Source of the DNA: Neurospora tetraspora
Taxonomy: Eukaryota > Ascomycota > Sordariomycetes > Sordariales > Sordariaceae
Direction of reading: 5' to 3'
Assembly: GCF_033439725.1 (NCBI RefSeq)
Contig: NW_026944385.1
Span: forward strand, 4,807,001 to 4,871,000
DNA length: 64,000 nucleotides
Shown: in pieces, positions 25,767 through 36,890 of the stretch
Position numbering within the stretch: the stretch's first letter is position 1
How the letters are laid out: each line of letters begins with the position of its first letter
Position numbers and translations under genes: made by a program
Notes under the pieces: generated by a model
What the model was told of the DNA's origin: nothing
The model's input: only the letters and a program-made list of their open reading frames with translations
Databases searched by the model: none

Positions 25767-26777
25767 TCATTCCCCTTTATCCCCCCTCCCCGTCTTCCCC
25801 CCAGCCTTCTCCATCAAAAACTCCCACTCCCCCTCACCAACCCGACTCACACTCAACCGACTCTGCCTCAACAACTGCATCCCCTCCAACGGCTCCCCCC
25901 TCTCTCCCCACTCCCTCAACTCCTTCAACCCCAGCTCCCTCTTAAACTTCTCCCTAAACTCCACATGCACCAAACTCCACGGATTCTCTTTCCCCTGTTC
26001 CTTGGCCATCTTGGCTTTCGCATCAAAGTACGCAGCGCCAGGGTCAACAGCCGTCCAATCCTCCTCCGCCTCTTTGACAATCTCCATGACACCTACGATC
26101 CCCGGGTTGGCGCAGTTGGAGTGATAAAAAAAGGCGAGGTCGCCGCGACGCATCGAGCGCAGGTTGTTGCGGGCTGAGTAGTTACGGATGCCGTCCCAGG
26201 GTTCGGGGGAGGTGCGAGACGCGAGGTCGTCGATGGAGAAGCGCACGTCGTGGCCGTTTTCGAGACGGGTTTGGGGTTCGGCTTTTAGGAGCCAGTATTG
26301 CCGGCTTGTGGTGGTGGTGGGAGGTTTGGCTGCCACCGGGGGTTGGGAAGCGGATGGGGTGGGTTTGGTGGTGCGGGAGCGCTTGGTTGGTGGTTGTGAC
26401 TAGGAGGAAGGTTAGTTATGGGTAATGTCATTGAGTAAAGGTGGTTGTATGTAGTATTGTCAGATGAAATCTGGCGTTGTTGAAACATGTGAACTTGGGT
26501 TCAAGTGAAATGAGGAGAGCAATGATCGCGACGCGACTCATCAGCTCTTCCGTGCCACTCTTACCTCTACCTCTACTTTCTCCTCTTTCCCCTCTTCCTT
26601 GACAGTAGCTTGTTTCCTACCACCCTTCTTCCCAGTAATGGCTGCTTTAGGTTTCTCTTCCTTCACATGCGCCATAACCTCCTCGTTTGGCTCAACACCC
26701 TTGCTCAACCGCGAAGAACGTCGACGCGTCGCCTGCTCAGGCTCAGGCTCGGCGTGAGTGGATTTCCTTTTGGGCAT
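25767..26777 (-). CDS. EVE-domain protein, THYN1/Thy28-like
   Basis: Two exons on the minus strand, 26777-26565 and 26399-25767, joined across a 165-bp intron (GTAAGA donor, ACTAACC branch, TCCTAG acceptor), give 281 residues. The first ~105 residues are basic and low in complexity, with Lys/Arg-rich stretches (KRKSTHAEPEPEQATRRRSS; GKKGGRK) suggesting nuclear targeting. From ~residue 105 the EVE domain starts with YWLLKAEPQTR and includes FSIDDLA, WDGIRNYSARNNLR, GDLAFFYHSNC and GIVGVMEIVKEA, all conserved in THYN1. EVE is a PUA-related fold that binds modified bases in DNA or RNA. In a genome showing RIP and therefore probably cytosine methylation, a modified-base reader is plausible, but the ligand is not shown by sequence. 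Start chosen as the first ATG that continues to the splice donor. Confidence 0.88.
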
Positions 26778-29700
26778 GTTGGTTGAAAATGCTGTTAAGG
26801 TCCGGTTTGCTGTGAGATTGGATTGTAAAGGAGTGGCAGTTTTGGAGAAAATCGGAAACCGTGGTTTTGATGTCAAGTAGAAGGGTTGACGTTGAGTTTG
26901 ACGTTGGATGTTGTTGGCGCCAAGACGTTGGGGTCTGGACGGACAGAGCAGCGGAAAATTGCAGGGGTGAAGGGGATGGAAATTGGCTGCTTCGTTGCGG
27001 AACAAAATGCGCAAAAGGTTATGCCTCATTCTGCATGGGAATCAAAAGCCAGGCACCTCGGAGCTGATATTTATTTTCTTTTTTTCCTTTGCAAAGTTGT
27101 AATCCTTGAACATTTGAACTGTGAGCTGTTCATCGGTCCAGGAATGGCAGGTTGCACAGACCATAGACACAGTTCATTGTAGGAACATCCGTAAGTGAAG
27201 AGCCGTCAAGAACAGCGTTAAATGGAAGAATAACTGTTCGGTCTCTTCCAGGCATTTTAGCCATGAGGCCGGGCACTGTACCTGTAGGTAGAAGGTCTCA
27301 GAGACTGTTTTCCCGGCGTTCGGGATGTTGGTCGATAGGTATGCCGGTCCCGGCCCCACACCTCCGACTCTACCCCACTTATCCGGTCCGGCCCTCCGGG
27401 TCTGCGGGATTACGAGAAACATGCCGAAGCAGTCAAGGAATCTTGGAAAAAGGTACGTTGTATATGTATGTTTGATTGAACCATTTATACACATACGGAT
27501 ACTTTATCTCATTCACTGTTGGACTTGCGCCTTCCAATTCGGGCTTGATCGTGCTTTCTTTTGATTTGGCGAATGTCTTGATCGGCTTTCCATCATAACG
27601 GCTTTTCTTCGTCGCAACATGTGTCTCTTTTCTTGGACCAAGACCACCCCTTGAAGTCGAAGCATCATTATCTCTCAATGCTGTTTCGGCTGAAAAGTAC
27701 TTGCTTACCCCCGGGCTCAAACTGCACTTTTGTTGTAGTTAAGCAACTACTCACATGTGTTTACATGCATGTATAGCTTGCCCGTGCCACTAACAACCTG
27801 GCACTGCCCAGTTTCATGCTTCTTTCCCCAGGTACCTTAAACAATAATCGTAGTAGTCGCACCGGAATTCAACATGAGGCACAAGACAGTTCCGACAACG
27901 CTTGTATGACCTTAAAGTGCGTGGGTGGTGGGACAAGTCGGACAGACGTCGTGCATAGCTGACCCAAAGCGGAACGATATGAAGATGACTGCGTATTCCA
28001 GAGGTAGGAAAAGAGAAACTACAATGGAAGGCAGTGAGATAGACGGATTCGAGAATGGCCACACAGAAAAGCTTGGGTAATGCTCATATCCGCGAAGATG
28101 CTGGTTGTGTATCGGTATCGTCAGACCAGTTGATGTTCCAGCCAAGTGTGGGACATCAAACCCTCGAAAACTACGTTCTGTTTGATGTTCGAGAATGCGC
28201 CTGGAATTTTCAGATGAAAAGCTAGTGAGTGGGAACCACCATCGGGTGCCTCAACAAGCAATATCGGTTAATATGTTGAGATATTTCGATCGCTTTTGTG
28301 AGTTCTGGTTGTCATAGGATTTGACTCGACTCGACAATGGCCACATCATCTGGAATGGCGGTTCCTGAATGTTCTGAACAAGTTTGACGATGAAGCGACA
28401 AGGTATCCATTGTGTCGGGTTCAAGTACCTGTTGGGTCACAAACCCAAGGTACGCCGGCGATGTGCGTGTGCGTGTTGCCCGGCCTTGGAGGAGACTGCC
28501 CAGTTTCACTTGCGCCTCCATGTGATGCTTCTCATTATGTGTGTTGATCTGAAAGCTGAAAGCAGATGAACACGAATCAAAAGAAAACCAGGAAAAGAAG
28601 AATGGAATGGGACGATTCAAAAGCTGTCGGGCAGATGACGAGGGGATTGCATGTTCGCAGATGTCTTCCCGCCCGACCCTGTGCTGGGGCGGGGATTTTT
28701 AGCTCCCGCACATGGCGGGCATTGCTCGTGGTGCGAAAGGGGTGAGTGACTCTGCCACCGAAAGCAGCAGAACATTAAATGGCTCCATCGCCCACCTTTC
28801 TATCACTTCTTTCTCCTCTTTCCATTGTTTATCGCTTCCTCAGACACTTCTTTCCATCATTTCCCCTTTTCGAATATGTGCGGACCATGGTTGTGGATTG
28901 ATTGACGATAAATTTCATCGCCGTTAACACCAACCATGTACCCTCTTCCACTGGAAATTGTTAGTGCAGATGGTCACGGAGAGCATTTGCAATGAACGAC
29001 ATCTCATACGAAGGAGACCCGCGAAGGACACATCGACAACGACAACTGTTTTCCAACCGAATTCATCATGGTCGATGACTTCCATCACAGCACGGAGATT
29101 TGCCAGGAAAAGCGATAAAATCCATCAGGCACATGGCGTCGCGTGGGCTGCCCAACTCCCCATGGCTGTCTATCCGGCAGTGTGATGCGGGTGACCAGTC
29201 CAGGTACCTTGTCCACCAACACCAACGCCTGGCCCACTGATCGAGCCCATGTGGAGGGATGAGGACACACAACTGAAAGGCCACCAACGGATCAGATATT
29301 CGCAATCAAGCGACCACCTTCACTTTCACCACGAAGAGAGATGGTTTCCAAAGTCAAATAACAAATCCACGTCATTTGGCATGGAAATGAAACTTCGACA
29401 TGAAACCCGATTCGGGCATGTTGATCGGTCGACACCAAATCCAGTTCGGCCGGACTTCAACTTGGTGGCTGGTGGGGTACGCAGCATGTACCAAAGCGCA
29501 CGGCAAGCGGGAGAGACGACGTGACGGAGCCAGCTGCAGCGGTCAAGCGACTTGAAGAATCAGCGAAAAAAGGACTATTAAAGAGGAGGAATGAACCCTT
29601 TCCTTGGGAAAGGAACGTCCATTTCCCATTCTACTGACATTGTAGCTTGACACGAGGAACTCGAACAGCGATAAGACAACCGGATATGAACGGAACTGCC

Positions 29701-31992
29701 TCCGCCCTACAGTACACCCACATCATGTCTTTCCGTAACGAAATCCAGGCACCACCATGGACAGACAGCATTCATCACTTCAACATCGAGTTCCTCATCA
29801 TGGCCACACTTTGGCTTCCAGAAGGCCTCGACCTCACGTTTCGAACGTTTATCATCAGAAGAAAAAGGGATGCCGGACTGCCGCAGCCTAGAGTCGAAAT
29901 CGAGCAGAAAAAGACAAACAAAGGATGAGATAATGGTTAAAACTCCATAACCCAGAGAGAACAACGGGTTTCGACATCGACATCCACCATGTCCACGAGG
30001 CTGTCGCTACGACATACTGACAACCGGCTCAAGACAGTCGTCCGGGATGTCCATGAGGCGATTTGTTTCGACATTGCCGGACATCGAAGGCAAGATGTCA
30101 CAGCTGGGACATTCGTTGCCATCGTGCTCACAGGAAGAAAAGTTGGTACGGCCCTGCTAGTGAAGGACGGGAGTTCACACCAACACCTGCAGCTTACTAA
30201 GGTATCTCACTAGCTGTCACTATCGTTGGCTATGATTGGCTATGCTGACATGGCTGCGCTAGCCTGTTGTGAAACTTGGAAATGACTTGGTCGGGGGGCT
30301 GACCAGACTCACCACTGAAGCAGCATCTTCTTGCTACTCACTTCGTTGACCGCAGCTTTTCCTCCGTCGGTCGTAAGCCTGGACGGACAGCTGGCTGGAC
30401 ACCATCAAGAATACAACCGACCAGACCATAGAAGAGCAAACCGCGACCGCGCTTGAGCAACCCCCCATACCCACACCATCTGCTGGTAACCTTCAGACCG
30501 CAGGTAAGACTCTGGTCTCGTTATTATCACTTCTATCCCTTCTGTCTACGTATCGCTTCGGAGTCAACTACGCCCACCAGCTTCGGAGCTACAGCCTTGT
30601 GATCTTTTGGCATTGGATATTCCTGATTGACCCCAGCATACATGCACTGGAGCTCAACAATCACATAGTGTAGACTTTGTGTTTGTTAGCCCCTATACCT
30701 CTGGTCCGCTTCCACGGCTCGTTTGAAAGTAGCACAACGGTCTATCAGGGACACTCAACATCACATTGTACATCGGTTTCCGATAGCAGTTCCAGTCGTC
30801 AAGTTCTGCATCCCCCTTTCACAACCCGAGTCTCTGGAGACACCTAAGAACCTCACTTAATCCAAGTGGACGCTTACAAACTCAACATCTCGTGCCTTCA
30901 ATTTTCTTGCTGCTTTCTGAAGCATGGAAACTTTCGGGTCAAGGTCCGGCCAAGTCGAGGCGTTAAGGTTGGCAACATTCAGTTGCAGACCTCGCTATTG
31001 TCTCGTCCATGGATAAACACAGCACTGAAGAGGAGTCAAGACAACATGAAGTTCCAAGAAGAGAAACATTTCTCAGAGTTGTCAAGTGGTTCTTGGGTGC
31101 GAAAACTAGCCCTTGTTGATCAAGTGAACCAGCTAGCGCTGAGATTCCCCTTTCTGTCATCTCATCCAATATTCACAATCACTTTATGGCAGCAGTCTGG
31201 TGTTCCTCGGTGGTTGCACTCGGCTCATATTTTAGCCTTTTAGAGCTTCCTGCCAGCTGCCGAATTGGAGAAACAACTGGTGCGCATCCCCGAAATATTG
31301 CGTGTCAGCTGCTCGCCAGTCTCCCGCCAGCAGTCAGCACTCCGAGTCAGCACTGCCCCTGCCGTCTCAGTAGAGGTCAAGAACGGTAGCAGAGCCGACA
31401 AGACCCAAAAAGTGACGGGATCATTGTAGCGCACGGGCGTGATTCTGTCCAGCCAGAAACCGACTTGACACTCTCTTGCTTCCAGTCTCCTACCACCATC
31501 AATCAGTTGCTGCCACTGCGCTCACCCAAGCACCAAGCACCCAAGCACCGCACCCACCCAAAGCGACCAAGCACCCAGTCCGGAGCAAGTGCCAGTCAGT
31601 CCCAGTCTCTCGCTCGCCAGTCCGCCGCAGTCCCAGTCCGCATTCCCAGTCCCAGTTCCCCGTCCCCGTTCCCGACCACGCAAAGAGCGCCAACCCGCGA
31701 CGCGACTGCGACCGAAGTGCTCCATCGCGACAAGCCTCTGCCGTGTCACTACACGCCCTATTCTCATCAATCAGTTCCTCATTAGGCCATGCTGGTGCCC
31801 TGGCATATGCCTTGCTGACCCTTGACCGAAGGAAAACACGCGGTAACAGCTGATGGGTTCGACGGTGACCGTTCCGATTCCCACACTTGCCACTACTAAC
31901 CGCCGCCGCCGCCGCCCACACCTCGACTACCTCGACCTCGACCTCGACCACACGATCCATCTAACCCAGCTCCAGCTCCAACCATACCCGAC
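26778..31992. other. 5.2-kb region without a supportable gene; probably includes the SWI1 leader
   Basis: Base composition is normal and there is no repeat signature. Open frames are short and scattered with no recognisable product. Immediately before SWI1 (about 31,470-31,990) the sequence is C-rich with repeated CCAGTCC and ACCAAGCACC motifs and CCGCCGCCGCC, as in fungal 5' leaders. A CAG/GTAAGA splice-donor context at about 30,503 might belong to a leader intron; this is inference. No tRNA or 5S rRNA gene was found. Confidence 0.45.
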
Positions 31993-34900
31993 ATGAGCTC
32001 CTGGATGAACGATGCCGCAGTCCAGAACCACAATGGCAACGGCTACCCCCACCTCAATGTCAACGCCAACGTCAACCTCAACGACCCGGCCGCCATGACC
32101 AACAACATGGCTGCCGCCGGCGTTATCGACCCGGCCGCCTTCATGGCTGCTGCCAATCCCCAGGTCGCCGCCCAGTTCAACGTCAACCCGGGAAACACCA
32201 TCAACCCCGCCCAGTTTGCGAACCCCCAGATGCTTGCCATGCAGAACGGCCCCATGCGTAATGCCTCGCCCGCCTTCAACAACGCCATGTACCAGACGAA
32301 CCCCATCATCCCCTCCAAGCGCCCCCGGCCGAGGGAGGATAGTATAGGCCAATCGCCGCGCCAGGCCCCCGGCATGATTCCGACCTCACGCGCCGACACT
32401 CCCCAGCAGTCGCAGTTTCAAGGTTTTCAACAGCAGCCGACAGGGCAGCCGAATCCATATCCCCATCTGCAACCGAACGGCTCCGCGAATGCGACGCCCT
32501 CGCCCATAATGAGCAACCAGATGCGCCCCGGCAGCGTCCCCCAGCGAGTGGCCACGGCCTCACCACATCCCTTCTCTCCCGCCGCGCAACAGTTCCCGCA
32601 GAACTCGCCCATACCGTCCGACCACGGCGGCACGCCTCAGCCCAACTACATGCAGCAGAACTTCGCCCAAAACTTCAACCCCCAGCAGTTCGCGCAAGCC
32701 CAAGTGTCAGCACGACCGAGCCCGTCGCCGAACCCCATGGCCAACCAGATGATGCAGCAACAGATGGCTGGGATGCCGCAACAGCTACAGATGCAGGGAC
32801 AGCTACACGGTCAGATGCCCGGCCAAATACCGGGACAGATGGGCGGACAGATGGGCGGACAAATGCCAGGACAGATGCCAGGGCAGATGGGAGGTCAAAT
32901 GGGAGGTCAAATGGGAGGTCAAATGGGAGGCCAAATGGGAGGCCAAATGGGAGGCCAAATGGGAGGCCAAATGGGAGGACAGATGCCTGGGCACATGGCC
33001 GGTCAGATGCCGAGTCAGATGGTTGGCCAGATGCCGGGACAAATGCCAGGACAAATGCCTAGCCAGATGGCCGGCCAGATGCAAGCCCAGATGTTCCCCC
33101 AACATATGCAACAAATGCCCCAGCCTAGAAACGCCATGGAGCAGCAACGGCTGATGTACCAGATGCAACTTCAACGACAGGCAAACATGCAAATGCAACA
33201 ACAGATGGCCGGCCAGAACATGATGCAACCACACAATGCGGCTCAAGCTCAGGCGCAACATGCTCACGTTCAACAAGCTCAAGCTGAAGCGCGAGCTCAG
33301 GCGGCGCATCGTAACTTGATGGCTGCCAGAGGAGGACAGATGGTTCCCACGGGAATGCGCCCCCAGCAGGGGATGGCTCAACAAAAGCAACAGCACCCAC
33401 AGCAGCAACCTGTTGGAAGGGGGGACCCCAATTCGTTCCTCAAGAACTTGACGGCGTTCATGAACAGCAAAAACATGCCATTGGAGATAAGCCCGGTTGT
33501 TGAAGGTCGCCCAGTAAACTTGGCCTCCCTATTTCAGCTTGTATACCACAAGTTCGGAGGGTATCGCAACGTGACGCAGTCGAACGGTTGGCCGCAAATC
33601 ACACAGATGCTCGGGTATCCTGTCCACCAGGTGCCTAATGCGCCGCAACATATCAAGACTGTTTACGAACGGAATATCCTAAAGTTCGAAGAGGCGTGGA
33701 CGGCACAACAGCGGGCCAGGCAGGCCGGTATTATGCCCAATCCGCAAAACATGCAGCAAGCTCAACCCATGAAGCCGATGCCACAGATGCCGCCAAACCA
33801 GATGATGCCAGCCGGGCCACAGCCACCTATGAAGCCCCCAGTTGCGCAACAACCGAATGTCAATGGCTTTCCTGGGCCGCATCCCGGGCAACAACAACAA
33901 GCGAACGCCGGTCCGATGGGCCACCCGCGTAACAGCCTGTCGAGGAGCTCACAACCTACACCAACAGCAGAAGAGTTTCCAATGCCGTCGCCGGCTCACA
34001 ACAAGGCTGGAAGCATGTCGATGCCAGGGTCTGCCCACCCAGAGAACCAGGCGATTCCAGGGCAGGGAGTTGAGGCCGCGCCTGGGTTCCCCAAGCCGAC
34101 CCGTGATCCAGAGGTCTATATACCTTGTTCGAGAGAAGTTACCACATATGGCGGCGTGGATCTTGGCTCGGTAGAACATTTTGCGGAACAGTTAAGGAAG
34201 TTCAAGCCAGACGTTCCCCATCTTACCGATCTAGGGAACATCGACGTACATGCTCTAACCAAGAGCATCCAAAGTGGCATCCACGGCGAAGTACGGCTTG
34301 CCTTGGATGTGCTGGGGACGCTATCGGCCACATCACCAGAAAGTGGCAAGCAAGACCCTCCTCAGCCATATCTCCCGCTTGATCTTCGACACTGCGACGA
34401 CCTGGTAGAAACACTGATAGAATGCGCTGAGGAGCAAGTTGATCTGCTAGCCGAAAACTCGGAAGAAGCCTCCGACGAGATTACCATCACCTCTTATGAG
34501 GATGTCGTCCGCGCCTGCCGCATCGAGAAATTCGCCCCCCGGAGCGTCCCCCTCTTCGGCTCACAAGAGTACGAGCTCGACCACGCCGCCGACAGGCTAA
34601 TAGCCATCACCACTATCCTACGCAACCTCTCTTTCCTCGAGGAGAATCAGGCCTGTCTCGCCGACGAGTCCGTCATCCGCTTCCTGTGCATGGCCATCCG
34701 CTACCTCGGCACGCGCGAGATGTTGCTCCGCACGCAGGTCAACACTCTGGACTTTATGAAAGATCTGGTCATCCTGCTCTCCAACATCACGCGCTGCGTG
34801 GAGATGCCAGGGAGGGAACAAGCCTTTTGCCTGCTCCAATTCCTCCTTGCTTTCGCTCCCTCGCCAGCTCCAAGCATGTCTCCTTCACCCGACGGCAACG

Positions 34901-35772
34901 ATTCTGACCCGGGAATCCTCTTCTTCACGCCTTACGACCCCTCCCTTCACCCATACCTCCCACACGCAATCGACTCGCTCGCCAAACTCTTGGCCCGCGA
35001 CGAGCCGAACAGGATGTACTACAAAACCATCTTCGCCAGCGAATCCCCCTCACCAGGCCAAGCGTCGCCAGCAGACCTGCTGATAACCCGCACCTTCGCC
35101 CTCGCTATCTCGCCCATCCCAGACCTTTCTGCTCCAAACACGCGCCCCGCCAACATCCCTTCCTTAATCGAAGTCAGGAAGCCGTTCCTCATGCAAGGAC
35201 TTCTAGCTGCCGACATTCTCGCCTCCATTACCCCCGACGGTCCCGTCGGAGCTGGAGCAGGTGCCGACGCAGCCGAAAACGGACCAGCTGTTGCCAGCGG
35301 TGGGGTCAATGTCGCCAGAGTATGGCTCTCCTGCGGCAATGGCCTCGTGCAAAATCTCTTCCACCTCGTTCGTCAACTCAGCATGCAATACGAGTCTCAA
35401 CCGGTCGGTCCCATCAGGCCTACAGGGCGCGGCGGTGCGAACCAGCAACATAACAAGCGGGATGCGGATCTGGTGTACATTGTCAGCTTGGCCGTTAGCA
35501 TGCTGAGGAAGCTGGGTGAGAAGGCTGCGAAGGATTCGCCTTCGGGTAACAGGTATCGGAATGGAGCGATGGGGGATAGGATGGAAGGAATAGAAGGGGA
35601 GGAAAGTCAATGGGAAGGAGGATGGGAAAGGCAGAGGCAAGATGGATTGCCGGCGTGTGCTGTACTGCCTGGTAAGGACACGTTGCTGGGAGCGCTGCAG
35701 ATGTGCGCGGCGGAATGGGGGAAGGAGGGCATGTTGAAGGATTTGGTTACTTTTTGTGGTTTGTGGGAGTGA
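31993..35772 (+). CDS. SWI1: Swi1, ARID subunit of the SWI/SNF chromatin remodeller
   Basis: A single exon of 1,259 codons. The first ~475 residues are disordered and rich in Q, N, P and M, with a long G-Q-M repeat (separate entry). The ARID DNA-binding domain spans ~residues 477-576 (SFLKNLTAFM, SPVVEGRPVNLASLFQLVYH, GGYRNVTQSNGWPQITQMLG). A second low-complexity stretch follows. From ~residue 700 the conserved Swi1/BAF250-type C-terminal region begins (YIPCSREVTTYGGVDLGSVE) and continues through an armadillo-like helical part (DRLIAITTILRNLSFLEENQ; LRTQVNTLDFMKDLVILLS). In SWI/SNF this subunit binds AT-rich DNA and activators. The start is the first ATG after a C-rich leader and gives the usual short N-terminus. 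The lack of introns over 3.8 kb is notable but plausible. Confidence 0.92.
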   Translation: MSSWMNDAAVQNHNGNGYPHLNVNANVNLNDPAAMTNNMAAAGVIDPAAFMAAANPQVAAQFNVNPGNTINPAQFANPQMLAMQNGPMRNASPAFNNAMYQTNPIIPSKRPRPREDSIGQSPRQAPGMIPTSRADTPQQSQFQGFQQQPTGQPNPYPHLQPNGSANATPSPIMSNQMRPGSVPQRVATASPHPFSPAAQQFPQNSPIPSDHGGTPQPNYMQQNFAQNFNPQQFAQAQVSARPSPSPNPMANQMMQQQMAGMPQQLQMQGQLHGQMPGQIPGQMGGQMGGQMPGQMPGQMGGQMGGQMGGQMGGQMGGQMGGQMGGQMGGQMPGHMAGQMPSQMVGQMPGQMPGQMPSQMAGQMQAQMFPQHMQQMPQPRNAMEQQRLMYQMQLQRQANMQMQQQMAGQNMMQPHNAAQAQAQHAHVQQAQAEARAQAAHRNLMAARGGQMVPTGMRPQQGMAQQKQQHPQQQPVGRGDPNSFLKNLTAFMNSKNMPLEISPVVEGRPVNLASLFQLVYHKFGGYRNVTQSNGWPQITQMLGYPVHQVPNAPQHIKTVYERNILKFEEAWTAQQRARQAGIMPNPQNMQQAQPMKPMPQMPPNQMMPAGPQPPMKPPVAQQPNVNGFPGPHPGQQQQANAGPMGHPRNSLSRSSQPTPTAEEFPMPSPAHNKAGSMSMPGSAHPENQAIPGQGVEAAPGFPKPTRDPEVYIPCSREVTTYGGVDLGSVEHFAEQLRKFKPDVPHLTDLGNIDVHALTKSIQSGIHGEVRLALDVLGTLSATSPESGKQDPPQPYLPLDLRHCDDLVETLIECAEEQVDLLAENSEEASDEITITSYEDVVRACRIEKFAPRSVPLFGSQEYELDHAADRLIAITTILRNLSFLEENQACLADESVIRFLCMAIRYLGTREMLLRTQVNTLDFMKDLVILLSNITRCVEMPGREQAFCLLQFLLAFAPSPAPSMSPSPDGNDSDPGILFFTPYDPSLHPYLPHAIDSLAKLLARDEPNRMYYKTIFASESPSPGQASPADLLITRTFALAISPIPDLSAPNTRPANIPSLIEVRKPFLMQGLLAADILASITPDGPVGAGAGADAAENGPAVASGGVNVARVWLSCGNGLVQNLFHLVRQLSMQYESQPVGPIRPTGRGGANQQHNKRDADLVYIVSLAVSMLRKLGEKAAKDSPSGNRYRNGAMGDRMEGIEGEESQWEGGWERQRQDGLPACAVLPGKDTLLGALQMCAAEWGKEGMLKDLVTFCGLWE
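32809..33093 (+). repeat. 12-bp coding minisatellite (G-Q-M-x repeat) in SWI1
   Basis: About 24 tandem 12-nt units encode four-residue units of the form G-Q-M-G or G-Q-M-P, residues ~273-367. The central eight or so units are near-identical (GGAGGYCAAATG). The array stays in frame and is likely to vary in length between strains. Confidence 0.9.
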
Positions 35773-36890
35773 GTTATTTTTTTTTAAAGTCTTTGGGGAA
35801 GTCAATGAATGGATGGGGTTTGATCGGAGATGGGGTCTTTTATAAGGGGGTTGCATGCTGTTGGGATTGGGATGAGGTGCATGATGCAGATGAGATGCCA
35901 ATGGAGCTGCAGGAGGCGGGAAGAGGAAGACGCGTGGCGATGAGATGGATACGGGAGACGGGTACGTGACATGGATAAGGAAAAGCAAGTGAAGAAAGAG
36001 GAACAGGGAGAAGCGAGAACTCAAGTGGAAAGGAGTGGGGGATAGGGTGGGAACCAATCGAAGAAGAACAGAGAAAGAAAAATCGTACATAATAGAGGAG
36101 TTTTGCCTTGCTTTGTCTGTCTTGAGAGCAGGCGGCTGTCTGTTTTCGTCAATAAATATTATGGCTTTGGATGGGATAGGCTGGTTAGGAGTTTTGCGAA
36201 GTCTTGGTCAATGAAGCAAGCGAAGAGAGTTAAAGAGTTGAAGAGAGTTAAAACAGGGGTTGGCAGCTTGATCATACATACAAACCAGCGGAGCTTTGTG
36301 TATCACTTGGCCATTATTAACTTGTCGCGAACCTGCCGTGAACTGTGCGAAATGTAGCATTCGTTGTGTTGTATTTTTACATCGAGAACTCTCCCCCAAC
36401 CAAGCCTCGTCAAAGCCTCCTCCAACCATACATGAACCTGCTCGCCCAAGCTCATAACTTGGACGACAGGGTTCTTCTTCGTATAGACAGACATATACCA
36501 TTCGACCGCCTTTTGTATATCCATTACCCGTTCCTTACAACCCGCTTGGTGATACATTGTCTCAACAAACATGTGGTATATTCCTCCATCGTACAAGTAA
36601 CCCCTCCTATTTACCCCTTGGAGGTCGCCCTCGGAAGCCCACACCCACAACCCTCCCATGTATGCGTCTTGTCTGCTCGGCAATACTCGTCCCGGTCATG
36701 GAGTATTGGAGTACCCCCCCGGTATAGGCCCCAGCACGCGCCCCAACCCGTTGTCTTGAGCATCAATTGATCTGTTTCCTACTCGATTTTCGGTCTCGAT
36801 GATGGGCTGGTTGATCCTCGTCATGTTATGTTGACCTGTGTGTGGCTGAACGCTCCCCAGAGGTGTGTCTATCCGCAACATCTTTTTTGT
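35773..36890. other. Convergent intergenic region, SWI1 and mL49 3' ends
   Basis: It holds the 3' ends of two convergent genes. A short tandem of AGAGTTAAAGAGTTGA type occurs near 36,225-36,250. No gene is supported; the small open frames have no domain. Confidence 0.5.

Noticed and set aside
32809-33093. CRISPR-like array
   Set aside because: Perfect 12-bp tandem units without spacers, in frame within a fungal coding gene.
32803-33408. 201-codon minus-strand open frame with HLxxHL repeats
   Set aside because: Shadow of the G-Q-M minisatellite of SWI1 read on the other strand.
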